Positions 44,941 to 54,835 of a stretch of 64,000 nucleotides of DNA are shown piece by piece; within the stretch, counting starts at the first letter, position 1; every line of letters begins with the position of its first letter. Origin of the DNA: Pomphorhynchus laevis (lineage: Eukaryota > Acanthocephala > Palaeacanthocephala > Echinorhynchida > Pomphorhynchidae); assembly GCA_012934845.2 (NCBI GenBank), contig WNNJ02000747.1, positions 1-64,000 on the forward strand. Reading direction: 5' to 3'. The notes below the pieces were generated by a model, which was not told the origin of the DNA, made no database searches, and saw nothing but the letters and a program-made list of their open reading frames with translations. The position numbers and the translations under genes were made by a program.

Positions 44941-45820
44941 AAATAAATTCAGCTTACTGAGTAGAAAATGAAATTTTAAATAAAAGTCAATTTTTATGAA
45001 TTGAATAATAAATAATATACGTTGTATCATAATTAGGATGAGAGGTCATCAGAAGGAACTGCTATGTTATCATGTTTTGGCACCTATTTCTCTACCCAAC
45101 ATAGCAGCGGGGCCAAATACATGCTAATGATGTATTTCATATGATGAAATTTTATTATATAGTATCTTATTCTAATACAAAGTATATTATTTATTATCCA
45201 TTCATAAAAATTTTCCGCTAATGATTTTAAATTTATTTTTAATATTATTGTGTTGATTTATATATTTTACTATTTTCTGGTTGATAATATTTTTATAGTA
45301 ACCCAGTTTAAAATATACATCTATTAAATTATTTAAATGATTTTGAAGAATGCTAATATCATTAAATATTGTTGCAATTCTTTAAATTTTATTATTTAAT
45401 GTATTATATTTTATATTATATGGTATGCATGAATGCTCATGCAAAATATGTTTCTTGTAAATTTAAATATGTCATCTTTACGATATAAATTAATAGTAGT
45501 TTTAGTTAATGTTAATTTAATGTTCATATCTAGATATACACCTTCTTTATCATTAATACTGGTTTTGTTAAAAATAAGGCTTTCTAAATAAATAAGTTCA
45601 CTAATTGAATAAAAATTATTAGAATTAAATGCACATATCATCAATGTATCGAAACATATATTTCATATATTTATATTGTTTAGATTTAGTTTTTATACAG
45701 TTCTGAACAAATTCATATTCTATAAAGCTTAAAAACAAGTCAGCTATAATTGGGCTAATATTACCACCCATTGGAACCCCTTTTATTTGTCTAAATATAG
45801 ATGTCTCTAGCTTTGATTAT
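44941..45820 (-). mobile_element. PLE-C copy inside the CASC1-like intron
   Basis: Minus-strand copy. The terminus is degraded at 44,945 (attcagcttactgag); the pseudoknot is at about 45,050-45,120; the RT C-terminal domain continues, with a 77-codon open block at 45,411-45,644 (NDKEGVYLDMNIKLTLTKTT), to the GVPMGG region (caattgggctaatattaccac on plus is its complement) and stops at about 45,815. Its innermost 80 bases are part of the 860-bp duplication. Confidence 0.7.
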
Positions 45821-46605
45821 TATTACTTCTATTACTTATATTATATGTTAATTCATAAAATTTAGTTATTTAAATTAATAGTTAAATTATAAATTGATAA
45901 CATTTTATTTACTAAATTATAAATTATTTATTTATTTTAAATGAATTAATATAAATCAATTATTTGAATGCGTTTGAATTTATTAAATTGTAAATTATAT
46001 ATTTATTTTTAATGAATTAATACAAAGTAATATAACTTAATTGTTTTAATGGGCTTGAATTTATTAAATTATGAATTATATATTTAGTTTAAATAAGTTT
46101 TAATTATGAATTATATATTTATATAATTATATCTAAATTTTTACGATAGTTAGCAGTTCGTGTTGAAACATTCAATTTTTGATATACAGAAAATAGCTTA
46201 GCTCATTCTGCACTCAATGCTAATTTACATAAGGATTTAATTTTCAAATAAAAATCAAAAATTCATGATTTAAAAATTAACTAATTTTTATTTAAATATA
46301 TTATTTTTACAAAATAAGATATTTTGATATGTTATTTAATGTTCACACTAATCGTCAAATTTACATAAATAATACGTCAAATTTCAAGTATTTTCTGTTG
46401 AAACATGCAATTTTATGTATATTTGCATAATATTTTTACAAAAATATTACGGAATTTAAAATTCCAATAATCTGAACACAGTATGAAGAGATTTCGAACG
46501 AAAGTTTGCATTTTTTACTGCATGAATTATAGCGAAAGCACAATTATCGGGTACATGATATACCAGGTCCAATGCAATACCGTGATGGTGGACACAATTC
46601 TACAT
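45748..46605. repeat. Direct duplication of about 860 bp, copy 2
   Basis: Matches 42,447-43,305 with only scattered differences (for example gatgtccctagc versus gatgtctctagc, and gtgatggtga versus gtgatggtgg). Here it is continuous with a longer PLE-C copy on its left, which suggests that this is the source copy. Confidence 0.85.
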
Positions 46606-47133
46606 TGATTATACCGTTTATTTAATGTGAATTAATTAAGAAAGACGAACTAAGAAAAATTCTGTCAAAAGGATATAAATAAAGATTAAATGATCAAGAG
46701 AAATAAAATTTACAATTCGTTATAAATAGTTATTAATAGATAATTAATAATTATAAAATTATATGTTAATTATTAATTATTAACATTTAAATTACAGCAA
46801 ATGTAACTCCTTGCTGATGTAATAAGACAAGTTTCATATTTTTCTGCTTGTTCACGACTCGTCCAAATCACGGACTCATAATTACCGCACGCTAATCCTT
46901 TTCTAAGACACAATCACGACAAAATTGTCGAAGTATATTGTCACAGTGAAAAATAAATTGTAAAGCGACTTAATGAATTATTAAAATTTGGTAAAATTTA
47001 CAAATATGTAAATCCCTGTCACACAACTGTAAATCCTTGAATTTCAATTTTATCGATTTATCCAGTTTTTCCACATCTATGATCTAAACTTTGTGTGAAC
47101 GATACTGCATGATTTTATACGACTAACGTTTAG
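46605..47133. other. Intronic PLE-C N-terminal relic and spacer
   Basis: 46,605-46,720 matches the start of the PLE-C piece at 47,463 (ccgtttatttaatgtgaatt). The rest, up to the acceptor at 47,133, shows nothing recognisable. Confidence 0.4.
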
Positions 47134-47306
47134 ATCTTAACGTGCTTGAATATCAAGTACTCGAAGGTGGAATATTTGCGTTACTGAAGGATAAAAGTCT
47201 ACACTTGCCGAGACGTCAGTGGTCTCTTAGACCACTAGATAATTCAAATCAGGCAGTAATGTTCGAAGTCGAAACGAGTTACTTTAGCTTGCAAATTATA
47301 ATAGAG
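47134..47306 (+). CDS. CASC1/DNAI7-like exon, next in order
   Basis: Acceptor gactaacgtttag, donor ATAGAG followed by gtactaac, 173 bases. It continues the previous exon as (D)LNVLEYQVLEGGIFALLKDK, then SLHLPRRQWSLRPLDNSNQA and VMFEVETSYFSLQIIIE. The order of a beta-strand, GGIFALLKDK, LP-x-x-x-W-x-LRPL and a further beta-strand is the pattern of the C-terminal CASC1 domain (family form: FALLQDRH-N-PYQSWELRP). Phase on the left fits exactly (G plus AT), and the right end is phase 0. Further exons should lie to the right but were not found before 64 kb. Name by pattern only. Confidence 0.65.
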
Positions 47307-47462
47307 GTACTAACTTGTTTAATTTTCGTACTATAATTAATTAATAATGTAATCATTAATATTTATATTTGATTCATTCATTCAAAATCCTATATTTAAC
47401 AAAAATAAATTAATGATATAGTTTATTAATGAGATATATTAATGATATTAATATATAATTAT

Positions 47463-48003
47463 ATTGATTACACTGCTTATATCGTTTATTTAATGTGAAT
47501 TAATTAAGAACGACGAATTAAGGAAAATGCTATCAAAAGGGTATAAATACAGATTAAATAATAATAACGACAAAAATAAAATTTACAATTCGTTATATAA
47601 TAATTTAAATGATTACCTTAGTAAGCTGATTAATAGTGAAAGCTCGAATATATCTAAGATAAACATTTGGAAAGATTATATATTTGATAAAATTAAAAAT
47701 AAAATGAAAATAACAAACAATTATAAAAGGAAAGATAAAATTAATAAATATATGTATAAAGAACTTACTAAATTAAAGCATAACTATATAATAACAACTA
47801 TTGATAAAGCTGTAACTTTTTCTATCAATACAAAATACTTTATTACGATATACTGAGTAAAGTGTTAAATTATAATGATTGAAATATAAACACAACATAT
47901 GAATGTAGTAATTTAACTTTAGAAACAATTATTACAAGTCATTGTTCTATAATGGATAAAAAGGCTATAAAGGTTGAATCAGATAACAAAACTATACCTA
48001 AAA
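47463..48003 (+). mobile_element. PLE-C N-terminal fragment
   Basis: Plus-strand. The open block at 47,527-47,856 reads LSKGYKYRLNNNNDKNKIYN and ELTKLKHNYIITTIDKAVTF, which is the region just before the RT of this family. Broken frames continue to the SIMDKK block and stop at about 48,000. Confidence 0.65.
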
Positions 48004-48117
48004 TAAAAATAGTCGTTTATTCAAAAATATTATACACGATATTTCAATAGTTCCGGCTATCATTACCGCTTATTGGTGATGAGTGTTAACACGAACAGGA
48101 TAGTATTAACGAACAGG
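48004..48117 (-). ncRNA. PLE-type terminus with decayed hammerhead core
   Basis: On the minus strand TAATGA-TAG-CCGGAA-CTA-TTGAAATATCG keeps the order of a hammerhead (decayed CTGATGA, three-base stem, GAAA), followed by a tail ending in an A/T-rich stretch. Short repeats of taacacgaacagg follow on the plus strand at 48,085-48,125. Confidence 0.4.
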
Positions 48118-48338
48118 AAATTAACACGAACAGGAAAGTATAAACCTGCATGCTTTTTACCAACTTCGTCGAGAAGCTTAACCCGGAATGCACCTACGAC
48201 AGACGCCTAGCCCCAATGGAACGTTTCGATTTTGGTCTACTCATCACTATAGAGTGGTCTCATCATTGTGGCCCTGTAGCCACACAACTTCGACAGTACT
48301 TAATCCTCAGTAAACCTCTGAAAGGAATTCACTAGGCG
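48118..48338 (-). repeat. Repeat D, copy 2
   Basis: Matches 37,262-37,505 (aaacctgcatgctttttacc ... gagaagcttaacccgg ... cacacaacttcgacagta). On the minus strand ATGATGA-GACC and TCGAAACG mark hammerhead-like boxes. A 61-codon open frame here is a shadow. Confidence 0.6.

Positions 48339-48343
<5 letters not shown>

Positions 48344-48409
<66 letters not shown>
48344..48409. repeat. (AT)n microsatellite, about 33 units
   Basis: An uninterrupted alternating AT run of 66 bases. Confidence 0.98.
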
Positions 48410-48411
<2 letters not shown>

Positions 48412-49380
48412 CTTACAAAAGAAACATTAATGTTATAAATAACGAGATCGTCATCATACAATATGATATCTGGTTCACCAGAAAACATTTGGCTGGACAA
48501 GTCAGAAATAATTAGATTAAACATCAATGAACTCAGGATCCCTTTTAGAACAAGAAATTAATCTCTAATCACTCTCAATATCTAAGAGTGATTAGAGAGT
48601 GATCTCTAATCTTTAATCTCTACTTTTTAAATATTAGATTTCTCTAAACTCCAAAGTTTTTCCTTTCTCTCGAGTTTTTTATCTGGAATGTAATTAGTTA
48701 ATTGATAATTTAGATAGCTGAGCTCATTTATAATAGCTAGCTATATTAGCTAGCTTTATGACAGCTAGTTAATATATGCTTCCTATATAATACGTAATAA
48801 ATAATGTTTTCTTTATAATTCGTAATAAATAATATAAGAGATATTATTTGCAAAGTAATAAATAATACATGATTCCTTTATAATAAGTAATCATATATTA
48901 TTTTTAATTATTAATGATAATTATTATATGATAATTAATAGCAAATCGAGATTATTGTTTTAATAAAAAAATCACATAAAGTGATTGTGAAAACTAAAGT
49001 TTAAAGTTTTTTAAATTTTAAATTTTAAACACAGGTGAATTAACCGAAGTCACTGAAATTCACCAGTTTCAGATAAACGTTTGGAACTTTTTTGATAAAT
49101 AATTTTGTTAAAAAAAATTATTAAAATTAACAAAACCAAATGAGAAAACGTAATGAGGGTTTGTAATTTGGTTTTCGTCTAATTATCTACACGTTTTATT
49201 ACAATCCTGATCACAACAGCAATTATCAAAATAAGTCAACCAGTTTATATAGCAGTCGTCATAACAGGAAGAAAGATCACGTGATTCGATCATCAAGGGG
49301 AAGTTTTAAGCTCCAGTTGTTTTTATTCCCGTGATTTTTGTCTTCTGGTTTTCAATTTAAATTGACTCCTTGATAAGTCT
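48410..49380. other. AT-rich spacer
   Basis: Short tandem echoes (agtgattagagagtgatctc; tagctagcta) between 48,560 and 48,780. A ~75-base block (tcgagattattgttttaata ... cataaagt ... gtgaaaactaaa) at 48,946-49,010 recurs at 55,294-55,360. No gene seen. Confidence 0.4.
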
Positions 49381-49864
49381 GCTCGCATAATTATCATCGT
49401 AGCCAATCGTCATGGTGTTATCAAAGTCGATTTTGTGATCCGTTTCGTAAATGTGATTAGCTATGGCTAAAGACACATCACTACGTTGTACGGCATATTT
49501 GTGCTGGCTGACTATTTATTTAATTTTGGCTGGTTTGTACTACGTACTTTAGGGGACAATCAAAACATGGAATGCAATATGTAAGCCCATCAGTGGTTTT
49601 TCTAGGCTTTAAATTCTGTATTCCGCCAAGAGTCGTGGGCTTTTTGTAGTATAATTGTACTTGATATACGTGATCAAGATATGAAAATATACGAAGAATT
49701 TTATGAATTAAAGAAGATTCTAACTGATCAGATTTTATCGTTGTATTCATTTGAAGATGCACGCTATACAAACTCCCACTTTTGCGATAAATATATCGAA
49801 TAGCATAATCTATAGTCAATGTAAAAATTATATTATAGCAATACATATTATTTTCTATAATCAA
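49380..49864 (-). pseudogene. Penelope-type GIY-YIG endonuclease fossil
   Basis: The minus-strand open block (49,864-49,520) ends LTYCIPCFDCPLKYVVQTSQ, the CxxC-KxYxGQT core of Penelope-like GIY-YIG domains (the second Gly is Val here). The domain goes on in another frame with HKYAVQRSDVSLAIANHIYE, then TDHKIDFDNTMTIGYDDNYA and SRLIKESI, the His and Glu-bearing part of the same family. In active PLEs this domain nicks the target. It follows the RT in the element, but here no RT is attached. Broken by at least one frameshift and a stop. Confidence 0.8.
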
Positions 49865-49865
49865 T

Positions 49866-49975
49866 ATAGAATATTGATTAATATTTTAATATTAATATTG
49901 GTATTAATATTAATATTAATATCAATATTAATTGCAGCATTAATATCAATTTTAGTATTAATATTAACATTTAAA
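49866..49975. repeat. (AATATT)n-type simple repeat
   Basis: Runs of ttaatattaatattggtatt with slight variation. The overlapping 82-codon frame is an artefact of it. Confidence 0.85.
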
Positions 49976-51125
49976 GTGTTAATTTTTACTTTAAAGTAAA
50001 AATTAACGAAAAATAAAATTTAAAGTAAAAATAAAATCGCAAGTAAATTTTTACTTTAAAAATTTACTTTCGCTTCTAATCAGAATTGCAAGTAATATAA
50101 GAATGTTGTAATTGATTAATTTTTATATCGGTTTGATTAAAATGCATATTAAAGCACTAAAGTGTCTTCATTATCATATATTTAATTTGCACGCAATACT
50201 TTGATATCATAATACTTCATTTAACGTTTTGTATTTCCATTGATTTTTCATTTATACACAATTGTAATTTCACATTATAAAAACAAGTACGACATTATTA
50301 TGAAAAAATACGATATGAAAATATGATAGCCTACTTAAAATCATTCTAGTCATTGCGTGTATGTTATAGAAATGCGAAAAAAATTTATTTGATATTTCCA
50401 TCTTTTCAAGTCCTTTTTAAGTGAAATACAGTTATTGTAACCACAACATCAGTCCATCAGTATATTAAAAAATACCACGGAAGAATCCTAAGAATCACGT
50501 CACCTCTCATAGTAGACAACAATGGTAATTTTAACTTGAAACTCGATATATTACCAGGCATGGAAAATATAGTGATTTGATGATATAAATGGAATTTTTT
50601 ATGAATCCTATTGTTTTACAATTTGTTTTATTTGCAGATCCACAATTATATTTAAGGATAATAATATTATAATAATAACATGTGAGTAAAATAAGATAAT
50701 ATTAAAATATTGCATATAAGTACATATAGTTGAGAGTCCTTTATTTATTATTTAATAGCTTTAAGCAATTTTTAAGGGAATTTCTTTTATGTGAAACTTT
50801 TGATGAATTTAGATTATTAGACATTTTATTAAAAGATAAGAAACAAATAAATGTAAGAAATGTTATTTATTATATTTAAAATATAAGAAATAGCAATTGT
50901 ACTGATGTAATTAATTATTTGGGTAATTAATTATTTAATTATTTAAAAAAAATTTAACAAACCACGCAGTGTAATAAATAACATTTTAATTACCAGAATA
51001 TTTAATATAAACTTTAAATGAGATTAATAAAATGAATTGATAAATACACTACGTTAAATCAGGTGTGTAAATTCCTATCAATTCACATATTTACAGGCAT
51101 ACGGTTGCTTCGTCAAACGCTTTGT
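49976..51125. other. AT-rich spacer downstream of the 51-52 kb gene
   Basis: It would hold the 3' untranslated region of the minus-strand gene at its right end. No clear polyadenylation signal and no other feature was recognised. Confidence 0.35.
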
Positions 51126-52030
51126 TTATCGTTTAATGCTGCTAGTAGCAATTGCATCTGACATATCACAGAAGAACGATCGGGTCATTTGAAGGTCGGT
51201 TTGACAGCATTTCGAACTCGTAGAAAATGTATCTTGATTGTTTAACATGTGTTGCTGATGGTACAAGTGATTCATTTTGGACGATTCAAATTGCTTTCGA
51301 TTGTGATCACCGTTGTCATTGGGCACTGTCATAACAGCCTTATCTGCGCATTTCGGTATCAAAATTATGTTCACTTGGAGACTAACTTCTCTGTATTTTC
51401 TTCGTGGAGGAAGTTTACTTCGATGTAGTAAACTTGCATTACCACATTCATCTACATCGCTTGCTCTTCTTAGCTTTCGCGGACACCGTCTTTCGTCTTT
51501 AACGAATGACTGAGAAAATAACGGATATTGTCGTGCTGCCATCGCATTTGGGTCGATATTTTCATAAAAGTTAGCAGAATTGCTAAAACCGGATAAATAC
51601 CGTTGTGGTTGGCCAACAGATCGATGTCTGTATATTTTAGGTGGTGCATCACTTGGGTGATGCATTTCTAGTATATTCTTACGTGAATAATCCAGATTTT
51701 CGTATATTATATTATCACGACCGTTAGCACCAATATTAACGCCCTCAATATCATCCTCATCGGTTATAGTACAATACCTACTAGATGACGATAACGGAAA
51801 ATTATCTAACTGCTGCCTTCTTTTATATTCTAGTAGTCTACTACAGCGGTTCAAAGCGTTTCTGCTGTAGCGACGATGTTTGTCACCATCAGAATTTCCT
51901 GCTGAACTTGCTGGTATTTTTGTTTTCTTCTCAGCTAATTTCGTAGCATCTGATGATACTGTAGAATAGTACCATGCATTATTTGACTGAGTAGTTCCTT
52001 CCCTGCAATCATTCATTTCCTTGCAATCAT
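51126..52030 (-). CDS. Host gene last exon: Tyr-motif-bearing tail, unrecognised
   Basis: The 3' exon of a spliced minus-strand gene, from the acceptor at 52,031 (tattttgctacag, then ATGATTGC) to a TAA at 51,126. It is open for about 300 codons and clearly host-like in composition. The protein is polar, Ser/Arg/Asn-rich and largely disordered. Two YxN motifs (NIIYENLDY and NFYENIDP) look like SH2 (Grb2-type) docking sites, and the region after them is basic (RRCPRKLRRASD). It ends SSKCCQTDLQMTRSFFCDMS and so on. This is the style of a cytoplasmic tail or scaffold. No domain could be named. The first in-frame Met of the exon need not be a start, as the frame continues from the upstream exon. 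Confidence 0.75.
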
Positions 52031-52072
52031 CTGTAGCAAAATAGGTATTTTTAGCAAAAAATACTAACTAAC
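52031..52072 (-). other. 42-base spliceosomal intron
   Basis: On the minus strand TAAATCAG is followed by gttagttagt, and the intron ends ctattttgctacag before ATGATTGC. GT-AG borders, 42 bases, phase 1. Removing it joins DNDKS to DDCKEMNDCREG without a stop, while reading through gives a stop. Confidence 0.8.
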
Positions 52073-52244
52073 CTGATTTATCATTATCTTCTACTACTGT
52101 TCTACCGTACAGAATTGACGACGATTCGCTATCAAAAGTTGTTGTCGTTGCGGTGGTAGGAATTTCTACCCAATGAACATCATCTATTATTTCTGTGGAT
52201 TGCTGTTTTGGTGACAATTTGACGTGCTTATTCTTATGATCGGT
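52073..52244 (-). CDS. Host gene upstream exon of the 51-52 kb gene
   Basis: A 172-base exon, read TDHKNKHVKLSPKQQSTEII, then DDVHWVEIPTTATTTTFDSE and SSSILYGRTVVEDNDKS. The left border in gene sense is an acceptor (ttctatccccataattcag); the right border is the donor of the 42-base intron. An alternative is that the frame simply continues upstream, since no stop intervenes for a further 87 bases, but no ATG is found there. Acidic and Thr/Ser-rich. Function unknown. Confidence 0.6.
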
Positions 52245-53050
52245 CTGAATTATGGGGATAGAACATTGGAATGCGAAAATAGTAAAAATAACCTCTTTAC
52301 AAAATGAAATGTCACATGCAAATTTGAGCAAACAAAATGGTTTTTATGTTTAATTTGTACTATATAATTAATACTGCTAAAATTATGTCGGTAGATAATC
52401 ACCCAAATCACCCGATCTTTCATTAAAAACGCTATTTAATAATAACTATCTTTTATTTTCATAAATAAATTCAAGTAAAAGTTTTTAGGAAAGTTTCGAT
52501 TATTTTCAAATTTTAATTTATAGGAACCAAAGAAAATCATATAAGATATAATAGCAACTGCCGTCATTAGCAGGAAAATTGTTACACCTTTGTACATTAA
52601 AATATTTTTTCTGATGATGGTAGTTGATATTGAAATATTAAATAATCTTGTATGATTTTCGTTGGTTTGTATAAATTGAAATTAGCTAAATTGAAGGAAA
52701 TGAATAACTTAAATATTTTCAATTATTTTCAAATTTAACAAATACTCCGAATTGCTTAATTCGTTGTAAATTGTTATATTAACGCAAATTTCAAGTTTGA
52801 TTTATTTTACGGGATTTGTAAAAAGCAAATTAAAACAAATGTTCAAATTTTAATATTAAAATCGGATGTTTATTTAAATTTATTGGTTCGTAATAAAATT
52901 CATGATAAGAATTTTGAACCTGTGAATATGTATTATCATTTGCATTAATGACAACTCGGTATTTTATCGGAAATAAAAAAATCTATGGCCTAAAAATAAT
53001 GTTTCCTAATTATGAAAAGTTAAAATGTTGATAATGATTTTGAAATACTA
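52245..53050. other. Upstream intron or 5' region with a possible membrane-span exon
   Basis: On the minus strand, 52,597-52,518 is open as MYKGVTIFLLMTAVAIISYM followed by IFFGSYK, a good 20-residue membrane span. If it belongs to the 51-52 kb gene, the protein would be a single-pass membrane protein with a long cytoplasmic tail. Splice phase to the 52,244 exon does not fit in an obvious way, so this is weak. The rest is AT-rich. Confidence 0.3.
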
Positions 53051-53053
53051 CAA

Positions 53054-53270
53054 ATTCTTCACTGGTCGGTTTGATATTATCCTCGTGTGGTTGTTTGAAT
53101 CCTATCAGCATCACTGTACACTACAATCAGCGTGGGTGGACCTCATCAGCAGTGAGCCCACGCTGATTGTAGTGTACAGTGATGCTGATAGGATTCAAAC
53201 AACCACACGAGGATAATATCAAACCGACCAGTTAAGAATAATGGCTCGTGTATGCAATATTCACAATAGT
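53054..53270. repeat. Family A foldback
   Basis: Near-perfect inverted repeat over 53,054-53,239 (arm ggtttgatattatcctcgtg...gtgtacactacaatcagcg, inverse on the right) centred on gtggacctcatcagcagtga. The right arm runs on into the start of another family A unit (ctcgtgtatgcaatattcac). The arms are the 3' part of the 360-bp unit at 54.1-54.8 kb. Confidence 0.85.
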
Positions 53271-53301
53271 ATTATTATTATACTTATTATTAAACGATAT
53301 T

Positions 53302-53452
53302 TGGCCGAATGGTGGAGGCGTGTGCATTGCAAACTCTATGTACGGGGTTCAAACCTCGTGCATGCACTCTCTCTTGACTTCTCTGTAAGCACATGTCAAA
53401 GCCACACGATCGCGTTGTCGGAAGACGTAGGGGCACCCTATGATGAAGCGAT
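53302..53452 (+). mobile_element. tRNA-derived SINE with 13-bp target-site duplications
   Basis: About 150 bases flanked by attaaacgatatt at 53,289-53,301 and 53,453-53,465. The head has a pol III A-box (TGGCCGAATGGTGGAGG, near 53,302) and B-box (GGTTCAAACC, 53,346-53,355) about 40 bases apart, so it derives from a tRNA of the GGCCGAATGGTGG type (Leu/Ser-like D arm). A ~90-base unrelated body follows, with no poly(A). It has no acceptor stem closure, so it is not a tRNA gene. Mobilisation would need a LINE. The overlapping 84-codon frame is a shadow. Confidence 0.85.
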
Positions 53453-53469
53453 ATTAAACGATATTAATC

Positions 53470-54070
53470 GATATTTACACCATTTAGATACCTAAATAGT
53501 GCAAATTTAACGACAATGCGAGGGGGTTTCGGAGTTTAATTAGAAAACGATAAAAATCACAGTTAGGAACACTTCCTAGCTCTACAACTTTGTTTAATGA
53601 CACCTCAATTTAAATTATTTATTTTTTGTTTTATCAATAAATCTATCACTTAAAAATTAGTAAACTATAATTTTAAATAAATAAACGAAATTTATGTATA
53701 CAAATATATTATCTTTTTCAAATAAAAATATTTAAACTTATTTCATTTAAAAAAATTACTAATATATAAATAATTAATTAAATAAAATTTTGGTTAATAA
53801 ACATTTAATTTTCGTTATATACAACCAAAATATGATTCAGTTTGAATATTCATATTTACTAAAATTTATGATAAAATTCCAGATAGATAATAATAGATAA
53901 CTTGCGTAGTAGGTAAATAATATTCCATTTGCGTAGTGCATACATCTATTAAATTATTTATTTTTTCGATCACTTAAAATTTAATGTCTATTTAACTGTC
54001 TTTGGATTAAAACGAACATGATCTTTAGAAAATAAAATTCATTGTATCTCAGAATCATATATCGAATTGA
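53470..54070. other. AT-rich spacer
   Basis: Nothing recognised between the SINE and the family A tandem. Confidence 0.35.
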
Positions 54071-54071
54071 A

Positions 54072-54835
54072 ATTCGTGTATGCAATATTCACAATAGTAA
54101 AAAGACAGCTTACGGTTTACTGTCCAGTGAACATTTCGTATAAGAACGGAATAAAAAATCGGTGTGTGGTGGATTCGAATTGCGAATATTAGTTACCGCC
54201 CACACCAAATATAGAACACATTAATTGTGTAATTTGGTATATAAGCCAAATATAAACCAGCATTTCGGCGACAAGGAATCAGCAGAAGCAGTAAAAGGAC
54301 CGAAACACGAAATGTAGGCGTGGGCTCACTGCTGATGAGGTCCACCCACGCTGATTGTAGTGTACAGTGATGCTGATAGGATTCAAACAACCACACGAGG
54401 ATAATATCAAACCGACCAGTGAAGAATAGCGGCTCGTGTATGCAATATTCACAATAGTAAAAAGACAGCTTACGGTTTACTGTCCAGTGAACATTTCGTA
54501 TAAGAACGGAATAAAAAATCGGTGTGTGGTGGATTCGAATTGCGAATATTAGTTACCGCCCACACCAAATATAGAACACATTAATTGTGTAATTTGGTAT
54601 ATAAGCCAAATATAAACCAGCATTTCGGCGACAAGGAGTTCAGCAGAAACAGTAACAGGACCGAAACACGAAATGTAGGCGTGGGCTCACTGCTGATGAG
54701 GTCCACCCACGCTGATTGTAGTGTACAGTGATGCTGATAGGATTCAAACAACCACACGAGGATAATATCAAACCGACCAGTGAAGAATAGTGGCTTGTGT
54801 ATGCAATATATTCACAATACTAAGAATTATTACAT
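54072..54835 (+). repeat. Family A tandem dimer, 360-bp unit, retrozyme-like
   Basis: Two almost identical units (54,074 to about 54,433, and from 54,434) plus a short third start (tgtatgcaatat at about 54,797). Each holds GGACC-GAAAC (54,297-54,306; 54,658-54,667), then CTGATGA-GGTCC (54,332-54,343; 54,692-54,703). GGACC and GGTCC can pair as hammerhead stem II. A second stem GCGTGGG/CCCACGC interleaves with it. There is no coding capacity beyond chance frames. Short tandem non-coding units with hammerhead cores are the hallmark of retrozymes, small circular-RNA-producing elements mobilised by PLE or LTR enzymes in other animals and plants; that identity is inferred here. Confidence 0.65.

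Noticed and set aside
48150-48527. Open frames around the (AT)n tract and repeat D
   Set aside because: One is a dinucleotide-repeat translation (IYIYIY) and the other crosses a PLE-type terminal repeat.
53302-53452. A functional tRNA gene
   Set aside because: The boxes are present, but no acceptor stem or complete cloverleaf closes; TSDs and an unrelated body show that it is a SINE.
54193-54396. A 67-codon frame on the minus strand
   Set aside because: Chance frame within the family A tandem; a related frame (WLFESYQHHCTLQSAWVDLI) reappears at 53.0 kb in the foldback.
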